From Limnohabitans sp. T6-20 (GTDB lineage Bacteria; Pseudomonadota; Gammaproteobacteria; Burkholderiales; Burkholderiaceae_C): a stretch of 64,000 nucleotides of DNA. The notes under the pieces were generated by a model, which saw only the letters and a list, made by a program, of their open reading frames with translations, did no database searches and was not told the DNA's origin. The translations under genes and the position numbers were made by a program. The stretch is taken from the NCBI RefSeq assembly GCF_003063505.1, contig NZ_NERW01000003.1:1-64000 (forward strand), given 5' to 3'. Below are positions 47,292 through 55,484 of the stretch, in pieces. Every line of letters starts with the position of its first letter. The first letter of the stretch is position 1.

Positions 47292-48035
47292 TCAATCGGC
47301 TTTGCGGCGGGTCGCAGCTTGCACCGCCTTGCGGGCGGGTGCTTTTTTGGCGGCCGTTTTGCTGGCCGCTTTGGCGGCGGGTTTGGCCGAAGGCTTGCCC
47401 ACCGTTTTCACCGTGGGCTTGCTGGTGGCCGACTTGGCTGCCGTTTTGACGGGCGACTTGGTCGCTGCTTTTGCAGAAGTCTTCGCAGACGTTTTGGCTG
47501 CCACTTTGGCCGCAGGCTTAGCTGTTTTGGCAGGAGCCTTCAAGGCGGGTTTGGCTTTGGCTGCAGGCTTAGCTGCGGTCTTTTTGGCGGCTGGCGCTTT
47601 GGTGGTCGCTTTTTGGGCCACCGAGTTCTTGATGTGGCCTTTGACCTCGGCGGTGGCGACGGGTTTGGGCGCACCGAATTTCAGGCGCACAGGCGTGCCG
47701 CCCCAAATCTCTTCCAGGTTGTAGTAAGTGCGGATGGTGGGCTGCATGACGTGCACCACGGCTGGGCCGCAATCCACAATGATCCACTCACCGTTGTCTT
47801 CGCCTTCGATGCGGGGTTTGCCAAAACCGGCATGGCGCACCTTGTCGCGCACGCTGGCGGCCAAGGCCTTGGTCTGTCGGTTCGAAGTGCCCGATGCAAT
47901 GATGACCCGCTCAAACAAGGATGAAAGGTGCTCGGTGTCAAACACCTGAATTTCTTGGGCCTTGACGTCCTCCAAGGCGTCCACAATGGCTCGCTGGAGT
48001 TTCTGAATGTCTTTTTTGGCAGCGTTTTCGGTCAT
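47292..48035 (-). CDS. rsfS: Ribosome silencing factor RsfS with a long histone-like tail
   Basis: A 247-residue protein. Residues 1-120 are a normal RsfS domain (DTEHLSSLFERVIIASGTSNRQ, EWIIVDCGPAVVHVM, the YYNLEEIW segment) that binds uL14 and blocks 30S-50S joining in starvation. From about residue 140 to the end is a Lys/Ala/Pro/Thr-rich tail with many PAAK, AAKT and KPAAK repeats, like bacterial histone H1-like tails. Usual RsfS proteins are about 105-130 residues, so the tail doubles the length. The ATG at 48035 shares one base with the nadD stop. The tail is part of the same frame; there is no sign of a frameshift. Confidence 0.93.
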   Translation of the reverse strand: MTENAAKKDIQKLQRAIVDALEDVKAQEIQVFDTEHLSSLFERVIIASGTSNRQTKALAASVRDKVRHAGFGKPRIEGEDNGEWIIVDCGPAVVHVMQPTIRTYYNLEEIWGGTPVRLKFGAPKPVATAEVKGHIKNSVAQKATTKAPAAKKTAAKPAAKAKPALKAPAKTAKPAAKVAAKTSAKTSAKAATKSPVKTAAKSATSKPTVKTVGKPSAKPAAKAASKTAAKKAPARKAVQAATRRKAD

Positions 48036-48670
48036 CAATGGGGCCTGTAAAGGTGGTGTTCGTGAATATAGCGCTCAACAGCGGGGGGCACCAGGCCTGA
48101 AATGGCCTGCTCTTTGGCTAGCAGCTCACGGATGTCCGTGGCACTGTGAGGCATCAGCGGCATCTCCAGAGTCCGAATGCGCGCTTGCAGCGTGTCAGAA
48201 AGGGGCGTCGGTGTCTGTGACGTACCCGACTTTTCATTCCAGGCACGCACGGCCATATCACGCCCTGCGGCGCAGATTATAGCGATGCGCCCAATTTCGT
48301 CGATCTGGTGCCAAGATGGCAAGGACCGCCGCTGGTCATCCCCGAGCAACAAATAGAGCTGTGCTTGCGGGAATTCAGTTTGCAATTCATGCAATGTGTC
48401 CACCGTGTAGCTGGGCCCGGCACGCCCGATTTCACGCGCATCCACCACCACTTGCGGCAGGTGCTGGTAAGCCATTCGGGCCATGGCCAGTCTGTGAGCC
48501 GCATCACTCAAAGGGCGTGTTTTGTGCCAAGCCTGCCCTGTGGGCAAAACGCGCACCTGGTCCAGCTGAAGTTCTGCGATAGCGGCCTCCACCAAAGCCA
48601 CATGCGCCCAATGCGGCGGATCAAAAGCCCCGCCAAAAACCCCCAGCCTTTGGACTGCAGGCAGGTTCAA
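48035..48670 (-). CDS. nadD: Nicotinate-nucleotide adenylyltransferase
   Basis: A 211-residue enzyme that makes nicotinate adenine dinucleotide from NaMN and ATP for NAD synthesis. It has the nucleotidyltransferase motif [12 protein letters not shown] (13-24, His20 and His23), and the [11 protein letters not shown] region carries the second ATP-binding motif. The TTG at 48670, overlapping the hemF stop as TTGA, gives the expected N-terminus; the ATG-type alternatives further up lie inside hemF. Confidence 0.9.
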   Translation of the reverse strand: MNLPAVQRLGVFGGAFDPPHWAHVALVEAAIAELQLDQVRVLPTGQAWHKTRPLSDAAHRLAMARMAYQHLPQVVVDAREIGRAGPSYTVDTLHELQTEFPQAQLYLLLGDDQRRSLPSWHQIDEIGRIAIICAAGRDMAVRAWNEKSGTSQTPTPLSDTLQARIRTLEMPLMPHSATDIRELLAKEQAISGLVPPAVERYIHEHHLYRPH

Positions 48671-49605
48671 ACCCAATCCTTGGGGGACAAAAAATGGCTC
48701 AACAAGCGCGCTTCGGGCGAACCGGGTTCGTCTTGCCGCTGGTACGACCAACGCACCTCCGGGGGCATGGACAGCAGAATGGATTCGGTGCGACCACCCG
48801 ACTGCAAGCCAAAATGCGTGCCCCGGTCCCAGACCAGGTTGAACTCGACATAGCGGCCCCGGCGGTACAGCTGAAAGTCGCGCTCGCGCTCGCCATAGGG
48901 CATGTCTTTGCGGCGTTGCACGATCGGCATGTAAGCGGGCAACAAGGCATCGCCCACGCTTTGCAGCATGGCGAAGCTTTGGTCCATGCCCAGCTCGGAA
49001 AAATCGTCAAAGAAAATGCCGCCCACGCCCCGCTGCTCATGGCGGTGCTTGTTGCAAAAATAGTCATCGCACCAGGTCTTGAAGCGCGGGTGCAGGCCAT
49101 CGCCAAAAGGCGTCAGCGCATCCTTGCAGGTCTGGTGGAAATGCACCGCATCGTCGTCAAAGCCGTAATAAGGCGTCAAGTCCATGCCGCCGCCAAACCA
49201 AGCGACAGGCGCTTTGCCCTCGGGTTTGGCCGCGATCATGCGGACATTCATGTGCACAGTGGGCACGAAGGGGTTGCGTGGGTGAAACACCAGCGACACG
49301 CCCATGGCCTCGAAAGCCGAGCCAGCCAACTCAGGCCGGTGCTGCGTGGCCGAAGGGGGCAGCTGCGGCCCGCTGACATGCGAAAAACCGCAACCGGCAC
49401 GCTCAAACACCGGTCCGCCTTCCAGGATTTGGGTGATGCCATTGCCCTGGAGTTTGTCCCCCGGCTCTTTTTGCCAGGCGTCCACCAAAAACGGCGTGCC
49501 ATCGATGTCGGTCAAAGCCCCGGTGATGCGGGACTGCAAACCCACCAGGTAGTTTTTAACCGTGTCGAGTTCAAACGAAGTGCTCATGTACTGGTCTTTC
49601 GCCAT
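48667..49605 (-). CDS. hemF: Oxygen-dependent coproporphyrinogen III oxidase
   Basis: A 312-residue cytosolic dimeric enzyme that uses O2 to decarboxylate coproporphyrinogen III in heme synthesis. Its highly conserved stretches include [45 protein letters not shown] and [17 protein letters not shown]. An internal ATG at 49587 is an alternative start. It overlaps nadD by four bases and lies five bases after the acyltransferase stop. Confidence 0.96.
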   Translation of the reverse strand: MAKDQYMSTSFELDTVKNYLVGLQSRITGALTDIDGTPFLVDAWQKEPGDKLQGNGITQILEGGPVFERAGCGFSHVSGPQLPPSATQHRPELAGSAFEAMGVSLVFHPRNPFVPTVHMNVRMIAAKPEGKAPVAWFGGGMDLTPYYGFDDDAVHFHQTCKDALTPFGDGLHPRFKTWCDDYFCNKHRHEQRGVGGIFFDDFSELGMDQSFAMLQSVGDALLPAYMPIVQRRKDMPYGERERDFQLYRRGRYVEFNLVWDRGTHFGLQSGGRTESILLSMPPEVRWSYQRQDEPGSPEARLLSHFLSPKDWV

Positions 49606-49610
49606 GGAAA

Positions 49611-50267
49611 TCAGGAGGGGTTTGCGGCAGAAGGTGTCACAGACGCCTTAGAGGTCGCCTGCGGACTCCAGGGCACGATCGGGCCCATTTGGTCAGCATG
49701 GAAGCCCTTGACGCCTTCGAACACTTGCGCCATGTGGGCGTAATCCTCGTCGACTTGCCCAGTGAGCTCGTAAAAGTCGACCACGCTGAAGCAACGGTTG
49801 CCCCAGTCGAGCTTGACCAAGGCCAATGGCACCTGCGCGCCCAAGGCCACCTGGTAAAAACCACTGCGCCAGCCAGGCGTGAGGCTGCGTGTGCCCTCCG
49901 GGGCCAGGCCAAGCCAAAGCAATTGCTGGTTTTCCTTGTGTTGCTCGAACACATGGACCATCTGACCCACCACCCCTTTGGAAGAGCTGCGATCAATCGG
50001 AATGCCGCCCACCCAACGCATCCAGGTGCCGATCAAGGGGAACTTGAACAGCGAGTCTTTGCCCCAGAAATGCGCCGGAATGCCCAAGGCCCATTTGGCC
50101 AGCATTCCAATCGGAAAATCCCAGTTGCTGGTGTGCGGGTAGACGATGGCCACGCCCTGCAAGGCGGGAAAGCCATTGAACGCCACACGCCAGCCCAAGG
50201 CGCGCAAGGCCCAGAGCGCCAAGCGCGAGCCCTTGAATTGAACAGGGTGAGGAGTTGGAAAAGACAT
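49611..50267 (-). CDS. PlsC-like 1-acylglycerol-3-phosphate acyltransferase
   Basis: A 218-residue membrane-associated acyltransferase. It has the catalytic HTSNWD (45-50, HX4D) and the substrate motif APEGTRS (122-128). An N-terminal hydrophobic region (15-42) provides membrane contact. It probably acylates lysophosphatidate or another glycerolipid; the exact acceptor is not clear because it is shorter than typical PlsC. It sits between purD and hemF in the same direction. Confidence 0.85.
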   Translation of the reverse strand: MSFPTPHPVQFKGSRLALWALRALGWRVAFNGFPALQGVAIVYPHTSNWDFPIGMLAKWALGIPAHFWGKDSLFKFPLIGTWMRWVGGIPIDRSSSKGVVGQMVHVFEQHKENQQLLWLGLAPEGTRSLTPGWRSGFYQVALGAQVPLALVKLDWGNRCFSVVDFYELTGQVDEDYAHMAQVFEGVKGFHADQMGPIVPWSPQATSKASVTPSAANPS

Positions 50268-50282
50268 GAACAGAACGCCCCA

Positions 50283-51563
50283 TCAGTGCTTGATGGCGCG
50301 GTAGCCAATGTCTTTGCGCATTTGCATGCCATCAAAGACGATGGTGCTGGCAGCCTGGTAGGCCTTTTGTTGCGCCTGGCGCACCGAATCGGCCAATGCC
50401 GTGACACACAAGACACGGCCACCCGAGGTCAAGATTTGGCCCTCTTTTTCGGTGGTGCCTGCATGGAACACCATGGCCTCTTCTTCGTCTTTGGGCAGGC
50501 CTGTGATGGCATCGCCTTTGCGCGGGTTCATGGGGTAACCGGCAGCAGCCATCACCACGCCCAGGGCCACCCGGCGGTCCCATTCCAGCTCCAGCTGCTC
50601 CAAGCCCTCAGAGGTCGCAGCCAAAAGCACGTCCAACAGGTCTGATTTCAGGCGCATCAAAATGGGCTGGGTTTCAGGGTCGCCCATGCGGCAGTTGAAC
50701 TCCAGGGTTTTGACGCGCCCTTGGGGGTCAATCATCAAGCCGGCGTACAAAAAGCCGGTGTAGACAATGCCGTCCTTTTCCATGCCCCGGATGGTGGGCA
50801 AGATGACTTCGCGCATGGCGCGGGCATGCACTTCGGCCGTCACCACGGGTGCAGGCGAATAAGCGCCCATACCGCCGGTGTTGGGGCCTTCATCGCCATC
50901 CAGCAAGCGCTTGTGGTCCTGGCTGGTGGCGAGCGCCGTCACGTTTTTGCCATCGCACAAAACCATGAAGCTGGCTTCCTCGCCCTGCAAAAACTCTTCG
51001 ATCACCACACGGGCACCGCCTGCGTTGTGGGCCACGCCCAAAGTGTTGCCCTGCAACATGAAGTCGATGGCTTCATGGGCCTCGGCCAAGCTCATGGCCA
51101 CCACCACACCTTTGCCTGCGGCCAAGCCATCGGCCTTGACCACGATGGGCGCACCTTTGCGGTCCACATAGGCGTGGGCCAAGGCGGCATCGGTGAAGGT
51201 GTCAAACTCGGCCGTGGGAATGCCGTGGCGCTGCATGAAGGCTTTGGAAAACGCCTTGGAGCTTTCCAGCTGAGCTGCGGCCTGCGTGGGGCCAAAAATG
51301 CGCAGACCGTGCGCACGAAAATCGTCCACGATGCCTGCGGCCAGAGGGGCCTCGGGACCCACCAGGGTCAAACCAATGCTGTTGTCGATCGCCCACTGGC
51401 GCAATTGCGCCAAATCGCTGATCGGCACATTGATCAGCTGGGGGTCTCTGGCCGTGCCGCCGTTACCAGGCGCCACATAAACCTGCTGAATTTTGGGCGA
51501 TTGCGCCAGTTTCCAGGCCATCGCGTGTTCACGGCCACCGTTGCCGACTACCAATACTTTCAT
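50283..51563 (-). CDS. purD: Phosphoribosylamine-glycine ligase
   Basis: A 426-residue ATP-grasp enzyme of purine synthesis (GAR synthetase). It has the N-terminal VGNGGREHAMAWK, the ATP-grasp segments PIVVKADGLAAGKGVVVA and VIEEFLQGEEASF, and the GPNTGGMGAYSPAP and EFNCRMGDPETQ motifs. AAGGA about ten bases before the ATG at 51563 supports that start over the TTG one codon earlier. Confidence 0.97.
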   Translation of the reverse strand: MKVLVVGNGGREHAMAWKLAQSPKIQQVYVAPGNGGTARDPQLINVPISDLAQLRQWAIDNSIGLTLVGPEAPLAAGIVDDFRAHGLRIFGPTQAAAQLESSKAFSKAFMQRHGIPTAEFDTFTDAALAHAYVDRKGAPIVVKADGLAAGKGVVVAMSLAEAHEAIDFMLQGNTLGVAHNAGGARVVIEEFLQGEEASFMVLCDGKNVTALATSQDHKRLLDGDEGPNTGGMGAYSPAPVVTAEVHARAMREVILPTIRGMEKDGIVYTGFLYAGLMIDPQGRVKTLEFNCRMGDPETQPILMRLKSDLLDVLLAATSEGLEQLELEWDRRVALGVVMAAAGYPMNPRKGDAITGLPKDEEEAMVFHAGTTEKEGQILTSGGRVLCVTALADSVRQAQQKAYQAASTIVFDGMQMRKDIGYRAIKH

Positions 51564-51572
51564 CAAACGTCC

Positions 51573-52298
51573 TTAATCTTCAAATTCAGCGTTGTGGAAA
51601 ACGTTTTGGACATCGTCCAAGTCTTCCAGCACATCCAGCAACTTCTGCATTCTGACCGCATCTTCTCCCGAAAGGGCAATGCTGTTTTCTGCCCGCATGG
51701 TCACTTCGGCCATGTCGGCCACCAAACCGGCCGCCTCCAGTGCGTTCTTCACGGCCTCAAAATCTGCGGGTGCGGTCAACACCTCGATGGCACCCTCCTC
51801 GTCCGTGATCACGTCTTCGGCACCCGCTTCCAGGGCCACCTCCATGACTTGGTCTTCGCTGGTGCCCGGGGCAAAAATCAGCTGTCCGCAGTTTTTGAAC
51901 TGAAAGGCCACCGAACCCTCGGTCCCCAGGTTGCCGCCGTGTTTACTCAAAGCGTGGCGCACTTCGGCCACCGTGCGCACACGGTTGTCGGTCATGGTGT
52001 CCAAAATGATGGCAGCCCCCCCAATGCCATAGCCTTCGTAGCGGATTTCCTCGTAGCTCACGCCTTCCAGGTTGCCGGTGGCCTTGTCCACATTGCGCTT
52101 GATGGTGTCGGCGGGCATGTTGGCCGCTTTGGCCTTCTCGATGGCCAAGCGCAAGCGCGGATTGGCGCTGACATCGCCGCCACCCGTTCGGGCTGCCACC
52201 ATGATTTCACGGACCACCCGGGTCCAGATGCGCTGACGCTTTTCGTCTTGCCGCCCTTTGCGGTGCTGAATATTTGCCCATTTACTGTGGCCAGCCAT
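51573..52298 (-). CDS. yebC: YebC/PmpR family protein
   Basis: A 241-residue protein of the TACO1/YebC family, with the N-terminal signature [20 protein letters not shown] and conserved [12 protein letters not shown] and [13 protein letters not shown] segments. The family was first described as DNA-binding regulators and more recently as translation factors that relieve ribosome stalling; which role applies here cannot be read from the sequence. It is nine bases upstream of purD and divergent from the HerA-like gene. Confidence 0.94.
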   Translation of the reverse strand: MAGHSKWANIQHRKGRQDEKRQRIWTRVVREIMVAARTGGGDVSANPRLRLAIEKAKAANMPADTIKRNVDKATGNLEGVSYEEIRYEGYGIGGAAIILDTMTDNRVRTVAEVRHALSKHGGNLGTEGSVAFQFKNCGQLIFAPGTSEDQVMEVALEAGAEDVITDEEGAIEVLTAPADFEAVKNALEAAGLVADMAEVTMRAENSIALSGEDAVRMQKLLDVLEDLDDVQNVFHNAEFED

Positions 52299-52369
52299 CG
52301 GGAATTCCTTGAATGTTGATTTAATCTACAGGCTGGATTTTACTTTTCACAAGCGGGAGAAAAACAAAC

Positions 52370-53893
52370 ATGGCTGAACCGATGCTGATTGCACAAAATG
52401 CGCAGACCCCATGCCACCTGTTGCCGGGTCTTGCCAATCGCCATGGCCTGATCACCGGGGCCACTGGCACCGGCAAAACCGTGACACTGCAAACCCTGGC
52501 CGAAAACTTCTCGCGCTTGGGCGTGCCGGTCTTCATGGCCGACGTCAAAGGCGATCTGACCGGCATCAGCCAGCCCGGCAAAATCGGCGAAAAACTGGCG
52601 GCCGTGCTCAAAGACCGGGGCATTGTCCTGCCCCAACCCATGGCCTGCCCCACCACCTTGTGGGACGTTTTTGGCGAACAAGGTCATCCGGTGCGCGCCA
52701 CCATCTCGGACATGGGCCCGTTGCTCTTGACCCGCATGCTGGGCCTGAACGAAACCCAAGCGGGTGTGCTGAATCTGGTGTTCAAGATCGCCGATGACAA
52801 TGGCCTGCTGCTGCTGGACATGAAAGACCTGCGGGCCATGCTGCAGCATGTCGGCGACAACGCCAAAAACTTCACCACCGAATACGGCAACATCAGCGCC
52901 GCGAGCATTGGGGCCATTCAGCGCGGACTGCTGCAGATTGAAAGCCAAGGGGGCGACAAGTTCTTTGGTGAGCCCATGCTCAACATCGAAGACTTCATGC
53001 AAACCGACGCCCAAGGCCTGGGCGTGGTGAACATCCTGGCAGCCGACAAGCTGATGAATTCCCCGCGTTTGTACGCAACTTTCCTGTTGTGGATGTTGTC
53101 CGAGCTGTTTGAGGTTCTGCCCGAAATTGGCGACCCCGAAAAGCCCAAACTGGTGTTCTTCTTTGACGAGGCCCATTTGCTGTTCAAGGACGCCCCAGCC
53201 GCACTGGTCGAGCGCATCGAATTGGTGGTTCGCCTGGTCCGATCCAAAGGTGTAGGGGTGTATTTCGTCACCCAAAACCCACTGGACATTCCTGACAGCG
53301 TGTTGGGTCAACTGGGCAACCGTGTCCAGCACGCCTTGCGCGCCTACACGCCCAGAGACCAGAAAGCCGTGGCTGCTACCGCGCAGACCATGCGCCCCAA
53401 AGCTGGCTTGAACATTGAGGCCGCCATCACCGAGCTGGCCGTGGGGGAGGCCTTGGTGAGCTTGCTGGACGCCAAGGGACGCCCCTGTGAAACCGAACGG
53501 GTGTTTGTGTTGCCCCCAGCCAGCCAATTGGGGCCCATCACACCCGCGCAACGACAAGCCTTGCTGCAAGGGTCCTTGGTGGCAGGGGTTTACGAGAGCA
53601 CGCAGGACCGGGAATCGGCCTACGAAAAGATCAAGGGACAAGGCGCAGCAAGCAACGGCGTCGCCAGCAGCGGTTTACCGGGTCAAGCCCCCGCACCCGC
53701 AAGCCAAGAAGGCGGGTTGATGGGCGGTCTGTCGGATCTGATTTTTGGCTCGACCGGCCCGCGCGGTGGTCAGCGCGATGGTGTGGCCCAGATGGTGGTC
53801 AAAAGTGCCGTGCGCACCGTGGGCTCGGCCATCGGGCGTGAAATCGTGCGCGGGGTGCTGGGTGGTTTGCTGGGCTCCAGTCGACGCCGCTAA
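52370..53893 (+). CDS. HerA-like ATPase (DUF853 family)
   Basis: A 507-residue RecA-fold ATPase. It has Walker A GATGTGKT (30-37), Walker [13 protein letters not shown] (about 260), and [12 protein letters not shown] and [12 protein letters not shown] segments typical of the DUF853/YjgR group related to HerA and FtsK. The C-terminal 90 residues are a Gly/Ala/Pro-rich linker and a Gly/Arg-rich end. No membrane segments are seen. A role in DNA processing is inferred from family resemblance only. The start codon follows GGGAGA at a usable distance. It is a single-gene unit closed by a terminator. Confidence 0.87.
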   Translation: MAEPMLIAQNAQTPCHLLPGLANRHGLITGATGTGKTVTLQTLAENFSRLGVPVFMADVKGDLTGISQPGKIGEKLAAVLKDRGIVLPQPMACPTTLWDVFGEQGHPVRATISDMGPLLLTRMLGLNETQAGVLNLVFKIADDNGLLLLDMKDLRAMLQHVGDNAKNFTTEYGNISAASIGAIQRGLLQIESQGGDKFFGEPMLNIEDFMQTDAQGLGVVNILAADKLMNSPRLYATFLLWMLSELFEVLPEIGDPEKPKLVFFFDEAHLLFKDAPAALVERIELVVRLVRSKGVGVYFVTQNPLDIPDSVLGQLGNRVQHALRAYTPRDQKAVAATAQTMRPKAGLNIEAAITELAVGEALVSLLDAKGRPCETERVFVLPPASQLGPITPAQRQALLQGSLVAGVYESTQDRESAYEKIKGQGAASNGVASSGLPGQAPAPASQEGGLMGGLSDLIFGSTGPRGGQRDGVAQMVVKSAVRTVGSAIGREIVRGVLGGLLGSSRRR

Positions 53894-53904
53894 ATTCGAG
53901 GGGC

Positions 53905-53940
53905 GAAAAAAACCGCCGTGTGCAGCACACGGCGGTTTTT
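53905..53940. terminator. Bidirectional terminator between the HerA-like gene and rplI
   Basis: CCGCCGTGTG pairs with CACACGGCGG over a three-base loop. It is flanked by an A-run on the left and a T-run on the right, so it fits both convergent genes. Confidence 0.9.
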
Positions 53941-53959
53941 GCAGAGGGTCTGACGACGA

Positions 53960-54412
53960 TCAGGCTGTTTCGCCCAACACAGTCACCGTCACGTCCACCA
54001 CCACGTCGGTGTGCAAAGCCACTGCAACAGTGGATTCGCTCACAGTTTTGATGGGGCCGTGAGGCATGCGAATCTGGGACTTGACCAGCTTGTAGCCTTG
54101 TTTGTTCAACTCTTCGGCGATGTCGTTGTTGGTCACGGAACCAAACAAACGGCCATCCACACCGGCTTTTTGCGACAACTTGACCACCAAACCAGCCAGC
54201 TTTTCGCCTTGGGCTTGGGCTTCGGCCAACTTGGCAGCAGCGGCTTTTTCGAGTTCAGCACGGCGAGCTTCGAACTCAGCCTTGTTGTTTTCGGTGGCGC
54301 GGCGTGCACGGCCTTGTGGGATCAAGAAGTTGCGAGCGTAGCCGTCTTTGACTTTGACGATATCGCCCAGATTACCCAGGTTCACAACCTTTTCGAGCAG
54401 AATGATTTGCAT
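53960..54412 (-). CDS. rplI: 50S ribosomal protein L9
   Basis: A 150-residue bL9. It has the N-terminal signature [30 protein letters not shown] in part, a long connecting helix rich in Ala, Lys and Glu (about 45-80) and a C-terminal rRNA-binding domain with [16 protein letters not shown]. It is the last gene of the rpsF-priB-rpsR-rplI operon, 11 bp after rpsR. Confidence 0.98.
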   Translation of the reverse strand: MQIILLEKVVNLGNLGDIVKVKDGYARNFLIPQGRARRATENNKAEFEARRAELEKAAAAKLAEAQAQGEKLAGLVVKLSQKAGVDGRLFGSVTNNDIAEELNKQGYKLVKSQIRMPHGPIKTVSESTVAVALHTDVVVDVTVTVLGETA

Positions 54413-54423
54413 GGTTGGACTCC

Positions 54424-54705
54424 TTAGACTTTGTGCTGGTCGGTGTAGGGCAACATGGCCAGGAAGCGTGCGCGCTTGATGGCTGTGTTGAGCTGACGCT
54501 GGAAAATGGCACGGGTGCCAGTCAGGCGTGCAGGAATGATCTTGCCGTTTTCGGCGATGAAGTCACGCAAGGTGTCCACATCTTTGTAGTCGATTTCTTC
54601 GACGCCAGTGACTGTGAAGCGGCAGAAACGCTTGCGCTTGAACAGCAGTGACTGGGTGTTGCGCTTTGGGCGCTTGTCTTTGTTGAATTTTTTGAACGTG
54701 GCCAT
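54424..54705 (-). CDS. rpsR: 30S ribosomal protein S18
   Basis: A 93-residue bS18 with the conserved [17 protein letters not shown] and [11 protein letters not shown] segments. The start ATG at 54705 is fixed by an AGGAGG a few bases upstream; the longer frame upstream is priB in another phase. Confidence 0.98.
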   Translation of the reverse strand: MATFKKFNKDKRPKRNTQSLLFKRKRFCRFTVTGVEEIDYKDVDTLRDFIAENGKIIPARLTGTRAIFQRQLNTAIKRARFLAMLPYTDQHKV

Positions 54706-54719
54706 GGGGCCTCCTGAAA

Positions 54720-55007
54720 TTAATCTTGCTGAAACTCTTGAATGTGCAACACGACACTTTTGCCTTGTCGAGGGGTGGCCAAAAAGCCTTTGAACGTCCA
54801 AACACTGCCTACCGCTTGCTTGACCAGCGTTTCAGCCTGAGACCCGAAGGCCAAGGCACGAAGCTTGAGCTGGACTTTGCGGTTTTGTCCTGCCTCTTGT
54901 AATTCAGAGGCGTGCTCCAGAATCAAATCCAGAGCGGGCAAACCGGCGGGTGTGTATCGCAAAGCAGCTTGCTCGGCAATACAGGCGGTCAGTTCAGTAC
55001 GGTTCAC
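54720..55007 (-). CDS. priB: Primosomal replication protein PriB
   Basis: A 95-residue single-stranded-DNA-binding OB-fold protein for replication restart. The pattern is strand-rich with [27 protein letters not shown] and WTFKGFLA, and its position between rpsF and rpsR is diagnostic. GTG is the start, with a GAGG just before it. Confidence 0.93.
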   Translation of the reverse strand: MNRTELTACIAEQAALRYTPAGLPALDLILEHASELQEAGQNRKVQLKLRALAFGSQAETLVKQAVGSVWTFKGFLATPRQGKSVVLHIQEFQQD

Positions 55008-55024
55008 TCCTCAACAGGTCAGTA

Positions 55025-55390
55025 TCAAGCGGCGAATTCGGCTTGTTGTGACTTGCGGGCTTCTTCGCGCTCAACAGTCTTCATCATCGATGAAGGAGCG
55101 GTGTCGGCTTTCTTCTTGAGCACAGTCAGGTGACGCAAAACAGCATCGTTGAACTTGAAGGCGTGCTCCAGTTCAGCCATGACCGCTTGGTCGGCTTCAA
55201 TGTTCACGCACAGGTAGTGGGCTTTGCCCAGCTTGTTGATCTGGTATGCCAACTGACGACGGCCCCAGTCTTCAACACGGTGGATGCTGCCACCGCCGGC
55301 AGTGATCATGCCTTTGTAACGCTCCAGCATGGCTGGAACTTGTTCGGACTGATCGGGATGGATCAGCAAAATGATTTCGTAATGACGCAT
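55025..55390 (-). CDS. rpsF: 30S ribosomal protein S6
   Basis: A 121-residue bS6 with [36 protein letters not shown] and [12 protein letters not shown], all conserved. AAGGAG stands at the right distance before the ATG. It is the first gene of the ribosomal operon; the leader holds a hairpin and the upstream -10 box lies within the spacer beside the symporter gene. Confidence 0.98.
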   Translation of the reverse strand: MRHYEIILLIHPDQSEQVPAMLERYKGMITAGGGSIHRVEDWGRRQLAYQINKLGKAHYLCVNIEADQAVMAELEHAFKFNDAVLRHLTVLKKKADTAPSSMMKTVEREEARKSQQAEFAA

Positions 55391-55426
55391 TGAGACTCCT
55401 TGCGGTTAACCCAAAAGGTTGGAAAA

Positions 55427-55455
55427 GCCGCCCCCAGCGTCTGTCGGGGTGCGGC
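55427..55455 (-). promoter_or_regulatory. Hairpin in the rpsF leader, candidate S6:S18 autoregulatory site
   Basis: On the minus strand GCCGC and CCCC, separated by one bulged A, pair with GGGG and GCGGC over a 10-nt loop. It lies within the predicted leader, 37 nt before the start codon. rpsF leaders in several bacteria bind the S6:S18 complex; whether this hairpin is that motif is a hypothesis. Confidence 0.5.
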
Positions 55456-55470
55456 AAGGCGAAGCCTGCG

Positions 55471-55476
55471 ATTATA
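55471..55476 (-). promoter_or_regulatory. -10 box of the rpsF operon promoter
   Basis: A perfect TATAAT on the minus strand, about 80 bp upstream of the rpsF start. It falls in the spacer just after the symporter stop. I do not see a good -35 hexamer at 16-18 bp. Confidence 0.5.
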
Positions 55477-55484
55477 GCTTTAAT

